Assembly: GCA_964454335.1 (NCBI GenBank)
Contig: CAYVVT010000025.1
Span: 1 to 24,591, forward strand
DNA: 24,591 bases
Reading direction: 5' to 3'
From: CAYVVT01 sp964454335
Lineage (GTDB): Bacteria > Fidelibacterota > UBA8477 > JABMPR01
Below the pieces are notes generated by a model that did no database searches, was not told where the DNA came from, and saw nothing but the letters and a program-made list of their open reading frames with translations. Each line of letters starts with the position of its first letter. Position 1 is the stretch's first letter. Below are positions 6,489-14,783 of this stretch, piece after piece. Position numbers and translations under genes: made by a program.

Positions 6489-8773
6489 CCACCATCGCCA
6501 AAGCGGTCACACTGGGTGTCGCCGGGAATCCCAACTGCGGCAAGACGACCATTTTTAACGCACTCACCGGAGCACGGCAGCATGTGGGTAACTGGCCTGG
6601 TGTTACCGTTGAGCGTAAGGAAGGCAGATTCAAGACAGACGGGCTCGAATTCCTGGCCATTGATCTGCCCGGTACATACTCCCTGGCGGCGTACTCGGTT
6701 GAGGAGAAGATCGCACGCAACTATCTCATCGAAGATGAACCTGGCATTGTCATCAATGTCATCGACGCCTCGAATCTGGAACGGAACCTCTTTCTCACGA
6801 CACAGCTCATCGAGCTGGGCCAACCCATGGTCATTGCCCTGAACATGATGGATATGGCAGATGAGAAGGGGATGGAGATCGATACGGAGACCCTGGGAAC
6901 ACTGTTGGGAGCGCCTGTGGTGCCCCTGGTGGGTCGAACCGGGGAAGGGATCGATCTGCTGAAGCAGAAGATCGCCCGTGTCATCCAGGATGAATCAGAG
7001 AAAGCCCGCCGGATCCAGATCCAGTATCCCCGGGATATCGAGGCTGAGATCATCACCCTTAGCCAGCTGATAAACAGGGATCTTGACGATGCCGGGCGTG
7101 CCCGCTGGTTTGCCATCAAGCTGCTGGAACAGGATGCCGATGCCGAGGGATTTATCAACGACTTACAGGGTTCTGCTCCTATTCTCGAACAGGCAGAGGA
7201 CTCCATCCAGCGTATCGAGAGACTTTTCAGTGATACCTCCAAGGCGGTCATCGCTCATGCCCGCTACGGATTCATCCAGGGAGCATTCCGTGAATGCGTC
7301 AATACGGGTGACCGGGTCGATACGGATTATTCCCGCAATATCGACAAGATCGTCACCAACCGCTGGCTGGGTATTCCCATTTTCGCAGCCATGATGTGGC
7401 TCATGTTCAAATTGACCTACGATCTTGGTTCCTTTCCCATGGACTGGATCGATTCAGGTGTTGCCGGATTGATGAATCTGCTCAGCGGTATCATGCCGGA
7501 GAGCATGTTCGCCAGCCTGGTTGTGGACGGGGCCATCGGCGGGGTAGGGGCCATCGCTGTTTTTCTTCCGAATATCTTCATCCTTTTCTTCGTTATCGCC
7601 TTCCTGGAGGATTCCGGCTACATGGCCAGGGTGGCCTTTATCATGGATCGTGTAATGCATAACATCGGCTTGCATGGGAAGGCCTTCATCCCCATGGTCA
7701 TGGGCTTTGGCTGCAATGTCCCGGCCATCATGGGCACACGTATCCTGGAATCCCGTCGCGATCGACTGGTAACCGTTCTACTGAATCCTTTTATGAGCTG
7801 TTCTGCCCGATTACCCGTGTACGTCTTGGTAGCAGGCGCCTTCTTCCCCCAGAATGCTCCCACGGTCATCTTCTCCATGTATGTCCTGGGAGTTCTCACC
7901 GCCATCGCCAGCGGGAAGTTGTTCAGCAAGACCATTCTTTCGGGACTCTCCAAACCCTTTGTACTGGAGCTGCCACCCTATCAGCGCCCCACCATCCGTT
8001 CGCTACTCATCCATACCTGGGAGCGGGGCTCATTGTTCATTCGCAAGATGGGGACGGTCATCCTGGTTGGATCCATCATCGTGTGGGCACTTGGCTATTT
8101 TCCACGACAGGTGGAACTTGATCACGACTACGATTCAGAGCGATCGAAACTTGCTGATGAATCCCGGATGGCAATAACCACGATACAGGATCGATTCGAG
8201 GAATCAGTGGATCTGGCCCGGGCAGCCTATGTTTCCACCATGCTGCCCTTTGAAGAAAGCAAGGCCTACACAAGCCTGGTGCAGCAACGCGATTCCCTTC
8301 AATGGGGGATCGAGCAGAGTATAGTCAAGGAGATCGGGCTGTTGGATCACCAACAGGCCGCTGAGACCAGCTCGAAGAAGCTTATTGGACAGGTTGGACG
8401 TGTCTTCGAACCGCTGGTGGCGCCCCTGGGCTTCTCCTGGCGCGAAAGTGTAGCCCTCATCACCGGGTTTGTGGCCAAGGAGATCGTCGTCTCCACCTAC
8501 GGTGTTCTATTTGGTGTGGGGAACGAAGCCGACGAGTCGAACCAGGGTTTGATCTCAAGTCTGCGCAGTTCCGGAATGACACCCCTGGTGGCACTGGGAT
8601 TCCTGGTCTTCACTTTGCTATACACACCATGCCTGGCAACGGTGGCAGCTATCCGGCGGGAAACCGGTGGCTGGGGCTACACCCTGTTCTCCATCGCATA
8701 TTCATTTTCACTGGCCTGGCTTCTGGCCTTCGGGATCTACAGGGTGGGAGGATGGTTGAATTGGCTGAGCTGA
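6485..8773 (+). CDS. feoB: FeoB, GTP-dependent ferrous-iron transporter
   Basis: 762 residues. Inner-membrane Fe(II) importer with an N-terminal G domain: G1 GNPNCGKT (14-21), switch region WPGVTVERKEG, G3 DLPGT (60-64) and G4 NMMD (120-123). A helical GDI-like spacer follows, then two Gate regions in the membrane part (GYMARVAFIMD, MGFGCNVPAIMGTR, NPFMSCSARLPVYV and GFVAKEIVVSTYGVL). The start is TTG at 6485, overlapping the feoA stop as TTGA. A charged stretch of about 90 residues (HDYDSERSKL to GRVFEP) is longer than in E. coli FeoB and is probably an extended periplasmic coiled coil, as in FCB-group FeoBs. The small Cys-rich gene starts inside its 3' end. Confidence 0.95.
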   Translation: MTTIAKAVTLGVAGNPNCGKTTIFNALTGARQHVGNWPGVTVERKEGRFKTDGLEFLAIDLPGTYSLAAYSVEEKIARNYLIEDEPGIVINVIDASNLERNLFLTTQLIELGQPMVIALNMMDMADEKGMEIDTETLGTLLGAPVVPLVGRTGEGIDLLKQKIARVIQDESEKARRIQIQYPRDIEAEIITLSQLINRDLDDAGRARWFAIKLLEQDADAEGFINDLQGSAPILEQAEDSIQRIERLFSDTSKAVIAHARYGFIQGAFRECVNTGDRVDTDYSRNIDKIVTNRWLGIPIFAAMMWLMFKLTYDLGSFPMDWIDSGVAGLMNLLSGIMPESMFASLVVDGAIGGVGAIAVFLPNIFILFFVIAFLEDSGYMARVAFIMDRVMHNIGLHGKAFIPMVMGFGCNVPAIMGTRILESRRDRLVTVLLNPFMSCSARLPVYVLVAGAFFPQNAPTVIFSMYVLGVLTAIASGKLFSKTILSGLSKPFVLELPPYQRPTIRSLLIHTWERGSLFIRKMGTVILVGSIIVWALGYFPRQVELDHDYDSERSKLADESRMAITTIQDRFEESVDLARAAYVSTMLPFEESKAYTSLVQQRDSLQWGIEQSIVKEIGLLDHQQAAETSSKKLIGQVGRVFEPLVAPLGFSWRESVALITGFVAKEIVVSTYGVLFGVGNEADESNQGLISSLRSSGMTPLVALGFLVFTLLYTPCLATVAAIRRETGGWGYTLFSIAYSFSLAWLLAFGIYRVGGWLNWLS

Positions 8774-8946
8774 TCGATATTATTCTCGTGGGAGGTATTC
8801 TGGTCTTTGCGGTGTACCACAGCCTGAAGTATCTGTCAAAGATCATGACCCCGCCACCTCTCGATCAACCGGCAGCCTGCGCAGGTTGTGAACTGGATTG
8901 CGAGGTCAAAGACCTGGGGCTGCAGGTTGTTACCAGTCACGAGTAA
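8752..8946 (+). CDS. FeoB-associated Cys-rich small membrane protein
   Basis: 64 residues: one N-terminal membrane helix (IIDIILVGG-like, about residues 7-25), a basic stretch and then a CAGCELDC cysteine cluster. This is the layout of FeoB-associated Cys-rich membrane proteins found after feoB in many bacteria, sometimes compared to FeoC. It starts inside feoB (22-base overlap). GGGAGG abuts the ATG at 8752, so the in-frame TTG at 8761 (spacing 9) is a possible real start. The three cysteines could bind iron or an Fe-S cluster, but this is inferred. Confidence 0.75.
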   Translation: MVELAELIDIILVGGILVFAVYHSLKYLSKIMTPPPLDQPAACAGCELDCEVKDLGLQVVTSHE

Positions 8947-8966
8947 AGTGACTGAACCAACTCACC

Positions 8967-8981
8967 GAGTGTTCAACACTC
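8967..8981. promoter_or_regulatory. 15-bp perfect palindrome GAGTGTT-C-AACACTC
   Basis: 7-1-7 inverted repeat 20 bases after the Feo cassette and 169 bases before the nuclease gene. There is no T-run behind it, and the stem with a feasible loop is only about 5 bp, so it is a poor terminator. It is more likely a binding site for a dimeric regulator of the downstream operon. The regulator is unknown. Confidence 0.35.
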
Positions 8982-9109
8982 TCCTGAATTTGCATCGAAA
9001 ATTCTCCTGTAGTTTGGAACTCCCGGAGATTTGATTAATTTACTGGTCCCACGACTGACTAACCACAGGTCCATATTTCCACGAGCAGAGCTGCATCACT
9101 CAATTCCTC

Positions 9110-9130
9110 ATTCGTAATTCGTAATTCATA
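9110..9130 (+). repeat. Three tandem heptamers ATTCGTA/ATTCGTA/ATTCATA
   Basis: Tandem 7-bp units directly upstream of the nuclease start, the last unit with one mismatch, continuing into ATTATTTTAGGAG. Such AT-rich heptamer runs occur in intergenic DNA of many genomes. No function is evident beyond AT-rich leader sequence. Confidence 0.5.
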
Positions 9131-9149
9131 ATTATTTTAGGAGATGCCT

Positions 9150-10127
9150 GTGAAAGTCTCACGTATCAAGGATTTCAAGAAAGACACCCAGATCCAGGGA
9201 TTTTTCCTGGTTCGGGAGAAACATCGAAGGACTACCAGGACGGATCGACCTTTCCTGCAATTGGTGCTCCAGGACCGCACCGGTTCGATTGAAGCCAAGA
9301 TCTGGGAGGACGTGCCCGCCTTCGAGAAGAGCTTTGAACATGGTGATGCAGTGGTGGCCAGGGGCCGGGTCAGTTCGTTCAGGGACAAGCTTCAGCTGGA
9401 AGTGGAAGATATCGGCCAGGCCACACCGGAGAAACACGGTAATTTTGGATTCGACCCACTAGACCTGTTGCCTTCCACAACTCGCAGTATTGAACGTATG
9501 TGGTCGGATATCATGCAACGCATCGAGAAAATGAAAAGTGAACCGCTGCGCAAACTCGTGGATAGCCTGTACCGCAAACATGAGGACATTCTAAAAACTC
9601 ATCCGGCCTCCATGACACTGCATCATGCCGTTTATGGTGGATTCCTGGAACATCACCACTCAATCTCCGCCCTGGTGCCAAAGATCGCCCGGCACTACAA
9701 CCTTGACGCCGATCTCCTGCTCACCGGGGTGCTGTTGCACGATATCGGTAAGATCCGGGAACTGTTCCCCGTTTCCCATCCCGGTTACACGGATGAGGGC
9801 CAGCTCATCGGTCACATCGTCCTGGGACACGAAATGGTGCGGGAAGCCATCAAGGAGATCAAGGGCTTTCCGGAAGACCTCAAGCTCAAGATTGAGCATA
9901 TGGTCCTCTCCCATCAGGGAAAATACGAGTGGCAGAGTCCCAAGCGGCCCAAGTTCCCTGAAGCACTGATGCTGCACCTGCTGGATGAGATGGATGCCCG
10001 TATGGATATGCTGAAAGGCATTATCGAAAAGGATCCCGAACCCGGCAACTGGACCAACCGCTTCAATTATTTCAGATCAGCGCTCCTCAAGGGAGACCTC
10101 GGGGAAGATGACACTCAATCTAAGTGA
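9150..10127 (+). CDS. yhaM: YhaM-type 3'-5' exoribonuclease (OB fold + HD domain)
   Basis: 325 residues from GTG 9150. An ATG at 9144 is in frame, but the TAGGAG Shine-Dalgarno touches it, while spacing to the GTG is 6 bases, so I favour GTG. By position in the longer frame, the N-terminal OB fold (about 1-95) has FLQLVLQDRTGSIEAKIWE. The HD phosphohydrolase domain (about 150-300) has H160/H161, H170-H172, the diagnostic LLHDIGK with H199 and D200, and H229 and H253 as likely further metal ligands. Size and layout match YhaM (CBF1-like) of B. subtilis (314 residues), a metal-dependent RNase/DNase. The 3' end overlaps the ECF S-component gene by 20 bases. Confidence 0.88.
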   Translation: MKVSRIKDFKKDTQIQGFFLVREKHRRTTRTDRPFLQLVLQDRTGSIEAKIWEDVPAFEKSFEHGDAVVARGRVSSFRDKLQLEVEDIGQATPEKHGNFGFDPLDLLPSTTRSIERMWSDIMQRIEKMKSEPLRKLVDSLYRKHEDILKTHPASMTLHHAVYGGFLEHHHSISALVPKIARHYNLDADLLLTGVLLHDIGKIRELFPVSHPGYTDEGQLIGHIVLGHEMVREAIKEIKGFPEDLKLKIEHMVLSHQGKYEWQSPKRPKFPEALMLHLLDEMDARMDMLKGIIEKDPEPGNWTNRFNYFRSALLKGDLGEDDTQSK

Positions 10128-10686
10128 TTATCGCCGTCTGGCCCTGGCAGCGCTCTGGATCGGTCTCATCGTTACCACCGGAGTGTTCTTCGCCTTCATT
10201 CCCAATGTCGAGTTTGTCACCGCACTATGTTTTCTGGCCGGGGTGATCTTTGGTCCCTGGCGGGGCGTTGTCATCGCTGTCACAGCAGAAGCCCTCTTCT
10301 CAGCCATGAATCCCATCGGCTCAGGTCTCGCTTTTCCGGTCCTCTTCGTGTCGCAGATCCTCTCCATGGGCTTTGCCGGCCTGATCGGTGGCCTTTTCCA
10401 TCGCCGGCAAGTGCTCCCGGGCCGGATCACGTCTCACATTGGTCTGGGGATTACCGGTGCACTCATCACGGTGGTTTACGATTTTCTCACGGCACTCAGC
10501 CTGCCACTTACCGCAGGGATTGAGGATGGCACACTCATAGGGACTGCGCTGGCTGGCATGGTATTCTTCTTTGTACATATCGGAGCAAATACAATACTGT
10601 TCGCGCTGTTCATGCCAATCCTGATGAAGTTCACCCGTTACCACCTCGAATTGCACGGCTTCGAGCCCGGGGTGTCTGAAAAATGA
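10108..10686 (+). CDS. ECF-transporter S-component-like membrane protein (substrate unknown)
   Basis: 192 residues, about six hydrophobic helices (near 10-30, 35-57, 70-95, 105-130, 140-165 and 160-180). Landmarks such as ALCFLAGVIFGPWRGVVIAV, EALFSAMNPIGSG and a YDFLTALSLPLTAG segment fit the substrate-binding S components of energy-coupling factor vitamin/metal importers. No EcfA ATPase or EcfT gene is nearby, so it would use a shared (group II) module elsewhere or act alone. It starts inside the nuclease gene, and its stop overlaps the next start (ATGA). The coupling to an outer-membrane protein suggests uptake of one compound across both membranes. The substrate cannot be told from sequence. 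Confidence 0.75.
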   Translation: MTLNLSDYRRLALAALWIGLIVTTGVFFAFIPNVEFVTALCFLAGVIFGPWRGVVIAVTAEALFSAMNPIGSGLAFPVLFVSQILSMGFAGLIGGLFHRRQVLPGRITSHIGLGITGALITVVYDFLTALSLPLTAGIEDGTLIGTALAGMVFFFVHIGANTILFALFMPILMKFTRYHLELHGFEPGVSEK

Positions 10687-12281
10687 GGATGCGGTTATAT
10701 ATTCTGCTGATCTGTGTCGTGGTGATCCAGGCTCAAGTGCTCACCCCGGTACACCAACCAGATGATGTTCCGGATTTCGGCATCGCCAGCGGGAGCTGGG
10801 GGACCTTCCAGATCTACCGGCCCTTCGGATTGCCCGGGATTGTCATGCACGATCACAGGGATCTGCTGGCATTCAATCTGGCGAATGGAGAGCCGCTGAA
10901 CCTGCATCAGGGCTGGTGGTATACAATCGAACCATCTTCTTCATGGGACGCGCGTCTCCATCCACGGCTCTATCTTCCCACCGATTCCACGGTCTCCAGC
11001 GTGGAGGTGAACTACAAACAGAGCATCTACGGATTCAAGGATTTCAACCTGTGGTTCCATCGCGCATTGAGCGACAGAGTACGGTTTGGATACCACAGCG
11101 AGCTCAGACTGCATCCGCGCTTTGACAGCAATAATCCCTATCGACACCAGCGTCACCGGCTGCAACTCCATTACGATCTCGACAATTGGGAGAATGAGGT
11201 CGAAGTCGGCATGACCAGACTCACCTTGCCACTATATGTATACAATTCCTACCATCCTGACTCGTCACTCACATTCGATATCAGCCAGCAGCTGGAACGA
11301 CATCTTTATGAAGGACGGTTGACCCTGATCCCACTCCAGGCGCCCCTGGGGATCAAATCATTCTATGTGGACATACGTAGCGGGCGCTGGATCTGGGACG
11401 ACATTCCAGCTTTGGAATGGTCGATCCTGGGTGGAGTAAAGGGCAATCTCAGCACTGGGGCCATTGCCCTGGACTGGGATCTCGGCAGGATACAAATGGC
11501 CCTGGCAGACTCATCCAGGGCCTTTACACTATTGAAGATGAGTTCTTCTCCCTTCGTGTATCAAAATTTCACGATGCATGGCGGGTTTCAGTTGATGTCG
11601 CCGGGCGAATTTGAGTTTAGCTACAGATTGAACTGGCAGCGTAATGCACTGGGCCTTTTCCTGGAGCGGCGGATCATGCTTTACGGTCCTGTTGATTTCG
11701 AATTGGGCGGCGTGAATATCGCCGGCGTTAAAGTGCATAGTGGGATTATGGAAGCCGGTGCACGCTTCTGGCAGGAAGGGGGATCATCGAAGGAAGAAGT
11801 CAGCCGGGGGCTATGGCTGACCAACACCTTATCCCTGCCCTGGCAAATGGATCTGGCTATCGATTATCATACGTTATTGAATGAGAGACCGGAGACCTTT
11901 GTCTGGGACCTGGACCGTTTCAGCTGGAGTCTGGATCAGCAGCTCGATCTGTTCAATGATGCGCTCATTGCCACCCTGAGTCTATGGAGCCAGCATCATT
12001 TTCAGACCCGTCCGGCGCTGTTGCGAACATCCGACCTGCGCTTCATCGAAGATCCATATACCTCTGAGCGCTCCTCAATACCGGTTAATCGATTGAATTA
12101 TTCCGTGGAGTTACAGATCCGTAATGTCACTCTTGCTTACACCGATCTGAATGTACTGCACGATTTTCTGTGGAAGCCATATGTCCAAGCGGACTGGCAG
12201 TTCGAGTACACTCCAGTTGTGAATCAGCAGCCGGACTACACCTTCCAGTATCTCACACTGGTGTGGCGATTCGACGGCTGA
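10683..12281 (+). CDS. Predicted outer-membrane beta-barrel protein, function unknown
   Basis: 532 residues with a signal peptide (MRMRLYILLICVVVIQA, cleavage before QV). The remainder is rich in alternating aromatic/polar strands (for example VRFGYHSELRLHPRF, FEFSYRLNWQRNALGLFLERR and YTFQYLTLVWRFDG) with no hydrophobic helix. It ends in a YLTLVWRF strand, an OMP-like C-terminal signature. I do not recognise a TonB plug or a named family. A second ATG (10689) lies two codons in and could be the true start. It overlaps the ECF-like gene by 4 bases, so it is probably translationally coupled. A role as the outer-membrane channel for the S-component's substrate is inference. Confidence 0.7.
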   Translation: MRMRLYILLICVVVIQAQVLTPVHQPDDVPDFGIASGSWGTFQIYRPFGLPGIVMHDHRDLLAFNLANGEPLNLHQGWWYTIEPSSSWDARLHPRLYLPTDSTVSSVEVNYKQSIYGFKDFNLWFHRALSDRVRFGYHSELRLHPRFDSNNPYRHQRHRLQLHYDLDNWENEVEVGMTRLTLPLYVYNSYHPDSSLTFDISQQLERHLYEGRLTLIPLQAPLGIKSFYVDIRSGRWIWDDIPALEWSILGGVKGNLSTGAIALDWDLGRIQMALADSSRAFTLLKMSSSPFVYQNFTMHGGFQLMSPGEFEFSYRLNWQRNALGLFLERRIMLYGPVDFELGGVNIAGVKVHSGIMEAGARFWQEGGSSKEEVSRGLWLTNTLSLPWQMDLAIDYHTLLNERPETFVWDLDRFSWSLDQQLDLFNDALIATLSLWSQHHFQTRPALLRTSDLRFIEDPYTSERSSIPVNRLNYSVELQIRNVTLAYTDLNVLHDFLWKPYVQADWQFEYTPVVNQQPDYTFQYLTLVWRFDG

Positions 12282-12472
12282 TCAAGCTCAAGATCACTGT
12301 CCCCTTCCGCAAATCGGACCTATTCAACATTACCAGCACGCAAACGAACAGGCAGGGAAGCGCCTTGTGTCACCGCGGGTGATGAGAAAGTATGGATTTC
12401 AATCCCTATCGCGTTTGCCATAGTGATCAGGACTCGTAACTTTTCGTGGCAGAGATGGGATTATGATCCGAC

Positions 12473-13483
12473 ATGGCAAAGACTGAAAATCACGGCTCTC
12501 CTGGAATGGCAGCACGCATATGCGTCAGTGCACTCTCCTTGCTGGCGCTAAATGCCTGCGAATACCTTGAATCTGAGAATCGCCCACCCGTTATTCTTGA
12601 ACTTTCAGCCGAGCCGGATACCATCAATACTGCTCAGCAGAGTACCCTGGTATGTGAAGCCACAGACGCAGACGGGGATTTCCTGGGATTTGCCTGGGAT
12701 CCTGGCGCCGGGAGAATTCTGGGCCAGGGCGACAGTGTCACCTTTGACCCGCCTGATGATCCCCAGTCAGTCTGGATCAAATGCGTGGTGGGAGATCCCT
12801 ATCAGGAATTCGCCGAGGACAGTGTCCGGATCACCGTGGTGGAGGCGCCACCGCCACCTCCGGTCATTTCTCTTGACGTAGATGCACGGGAAAACTGCTA
12901 CAAGATGGACAACGTCAATGCTGCGCATGTGGATGTACCGCTTGACTTCTATACCTTGACCCCTGTGGGTGCCAACGCTTTTTTCAATCCGAATGGCCCG
13001 TATTCACGCATATTCGTCTCCTGCAAGACCACCCACATGAATGTGGTGGACCTGGATCAGTCGACGACCATCTCCAACACCCAGGAAGCCGGGGTATATG
13101 CTTTTTTCACTGATGTAGGTACGCTCGATGACAACAGTGGAGGTGTGACCCTCAATCTGGTCTCCATCGACCAGACATCCACGGCACAGTTGGAGGTAGA
13201 CGCTGTAGCGAATTGTATTCTGCTGAATGACTCCCGGGCGGCACATATCGAGCTGGCCAACGGCAGCTATCTGGTACATGCCCAGAACAACAATGCCAGC
13301 TATAAAGTGGATGAGTATTACAGCTATGTATACCTTGCTACAGCCAACGCACACTACTATCGAATGCCTCTGGCCGGATTCGTGGAAGTCACTGTAAATG
13401 ACGGGAATGGCCTGTATGCCTTCTTCACGGATACCTATAAAATCGGGGATAATAACGGCACGGTTACGCTGATTTTCGAATGA
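12473..13483 (+). CDS. Lipoprotein with Ig/PKD-like domain and two tandem ~97-residue repeats
   Basis: 336 residues. SPII signal peptide with lipobox LNAC (C29). An alternative ATG at 12506 (residue 12) would give a tighter signal peptide, and neither start has a good ribosome site. Residues of about 37-122 look like an Ig/PKD-type beta domain (PPVILELSAEPDTI to DSVRITVVE), then a PPPPP linker. Residues of about 134-231 and 240-336 are two copies of one domain that share VDA..NC, AAH, YAFFTD and DNxGxVTL. Each copy keeps a conserved Cys near its start. The family is not recognised. It is probably anchored to a membrane with the repeats exposed. It is separated from the upstream operon by 191 bases with no obvious terminator. 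Confidence 0.7.
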   Translation: MAKTENHGSPGMAARICVSALSLLALNACEYLESENRPPVILELSAEPDTINTAQQSTLVCEATDADGDFLGFAWDPGAGRILGQGDSVTFDPPDDPQSVWIKCVVGDPYQEFAEDSVRITVVEAPPPPPVISLDVDARENCYKMDNVNAAHVDVPLDFYTLTPVGANAFFNPNGPYSRIFVSCKTTHMNVVDLDQSTTISNTQEAGVYAFFTDVGTLDDNSGGVTLNLVSIDQTSTAQLEVDAVANCILLNDSRAAHIELANGSYLVHAQNNNASYKVDEYYSYVYLATANAHYYRMPLAGFVEVTVNDGNGLYAFFTDTYKIGDNNGTVTLIFE

Positions 13484-13495
13484 TGTCGATTGCTG

Positions 13496-13525
13496 TTGAC
13501 CTCGCGGGGAAGAGCACTTTATATT
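13496..13525 (+). promoter_or_regulatory. Sigma70-like promoter in convergent intergenic gap
   Basis: TTGACC (13496-13501) and TATATT (13520-13525) with an 18-base spacer, each 5/6 to the sigma70 consensus. The overlapping TTATAT gives 17 bases. It points away from the lipoprotein gene into a gap with no plus-strand open frame, ending in a strong terminator. Confidence 0.45.
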
Positions 13526-13531
13526 CATCCT

Positions 13532-13657
13532 GCGCCCGAACGGGAACCATCACTGAATAGATTTGACAACTTATGAGCTGAAAAAGCACCACGGGAAACC
13601 ATCTCTGCGGAGTTGGTCGAGTGTGTCTCAAAGGGGCTGGATTTCCAGCCCCTTTTT
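13532..13657 (+). ncRNA. Candidate small non-coding RNA (about 125 nt)
   Basis: The interval runs from the expected start of the 13496-13525 promoter to the terminator at 13630-13657. It lies wholly between two converging genes, and I see no credible open frame with a ribosome site. I do not recognise it as 4.5S, 6S, tmRNA or RNase P RNA. A short segment (GCGGAGTTGGTCGAGTG) faintly recalls the 5' part of a class II tRNA, but no 3' half follows. The alternative is that the terminator simply ends the lipoprotein mRNA and the promoter match is chance. Confidence 0.35.
13630..13657 (+). terminator. Strong rho-independent terminator
   Basis: Stem AAAGGGGCTGG / CCAGCCCCTTT with loop ATTT, followed by a T-run. 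The T-run is on the plus strand. On the minus strand the run is short and broken (TTTGAG), so it serves plus-strand transcription best. It ends either the candidate sRNA or the lipoprotein transcript. Confidence 0.9.
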
Positions 13658-13703
13658 AATTCCGTAATTCCAGTTGAGTCGACCCAGGGTAACTACTTCA
13701 ACG

Positions 13704-14768
13704 TCAGCTTTCCTGAGGATCAGATTCCTGTCCTACATGATGTACCGTTCTCTGTGGGAATGGAATCTCGATCCCTTCGGCTGCAAATGTCTTGTAGATC
13801 TTCGTGATGACATCATCCTCGGCAGCGGCCACCCGGACGGGTTCTGTGACCCAGAACATCAGCTTGAAGAGCAAAGCGGAATCACCCAACGCTCCAAAGC
13901 GGACGATGGGTCCGGGCTCGGTACAAACGACTTCACTGCCACGGGCGATCTCGTAAAGCAATTCCCTGACACGATCGACATCGCTGCCATATGCTACGCC
14001 TACCTCCACCTTGGTGGCCATCTTCTCATCTAAGCCGCCGCTCTGGTTGGTGATCTTGCTGTTGGCGATGATGGCATTGGGAATGATGATCTCCACATCT
14101 GCCCAGGTGAGGATACGGGTGCTGCGGATCCCGATCTGAGTTACACGACCTCGTTCGCCCGAATCCAGTACGATGTAGTCACCAACCTTGTAGGGCTTAT
14201 CTGCAGTAATGAAAACACCGGAGATCAGATTGGCCAGGCTGTCCTTGGCTGCGAGCCCCACGGCGATACCTATAACACCGGCGGAGGCCAGCCATGCAGA
14301 AACATTCACCTGCCACGCCAGGAACAGAAAATAGCTGCCCAGGGCTATGACCAGGAATTTGCTCACATTCTCAAGCAGGGGTTTGATCCCTGCATCCAGC
14401 CTGGATAGACCAGGATCATGGAACAATCTGCTGACCGCTCTCCAGATGACCCTGGACCAGATGAGTATGATGAGGGTCTTGATGACGCCTCCGCTGATGA
14501 ACATCCATTTGTCAGCCAGATCAAAGGAAGCCAGCGCCAGCTGAAGGCCACCAAGGATGACACTGAAATAGACTGGTCGATGGAAAAGACCCAGGAGGTG
14601 GTCGTCAGCCGGGGATTCCGTTCGGCGTGTCATCCTGCGCAGGATGGATGACAGGATGAGATCCAGCAGGACCGCAAGGATCACAGCCCCCAGCATGATC
14701 AGGAGAGCGTTGAACCAGTTCATTTGCAGGGTGCGATCGATCCAATTCATGAATGCTGATCTATCCAT
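13704..14768 (-). CDS. MscS-family mechanosensitive channel
   Basis: 354 residues. The N-terminal membrane helices are near 18-40, 65-85, 90-110 and 133-152. The pore helix region is WLASAGVIGIAVGLAAKDSLANLISGVF (159-186), followed by the MscS signature KPYKVGDYI and the beta domain (GERGRVTQIGIRSTRI, IIIPNAII). The ending IPFPQRTVHH is typical. It releases solutes under hypo-osmotic shock from the inner membrane. AAGGAG lies 5 bases before the ATG. The gene follows the rRNA methyltransferase gene by 15 bases on the same strand and probably shares its transcript. Confidence 0.93.
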   Translation of the reverse strand: MDRSAFMNWIDRTLQMNWFNALLIMLGAVILAVLLDLILSSILRRMTRRTESPADDHLLGLFHRPVYFSVILGGLQLALASFDLADKWMFISGGVIKTLIILIWSRVIWRAVSRLFHDPGLSRLDAGIKPLLENVSKFLVIALGSYFLFLAWQVNVSAWLASAGVIGIAVGLAAKDSLANLISGVFITADKPYKVGDYIVLDSGERGRVTQIGIRSTRILTWADVEIIIPNAIIANSKITNQSGGLDEKMATKVEVGVAYGSDVDRVRELLYEIARGSEVVCTEPGPIVRFGALGDSALLFKLMFWVTEPVRVAAAEDDVITKIYKTFAAEGIEIPFPQRTVHHVGQESDPQES

Positions 14769-14783
14769 AATATCTCCTTATCA

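Noticed and set aside
8967..8981. Palindrome considered as the terminator of the feo operon
   Set aside because: No T-run follows, and only about 5 bp pair around a feasible loop.
9110..9130. Tandem ATTCGTA units considered as a CRISPR or iteron array
   Set aside because: Only three 7-bp units with no spacers, next to no replication or cas gene.
13004..13528. 174-codon open frame antisense to the lipoprotein
   Set aside because: It lies opposite a repeat-bearing, signal-peptide-bearing gene and shows no recognisable features.
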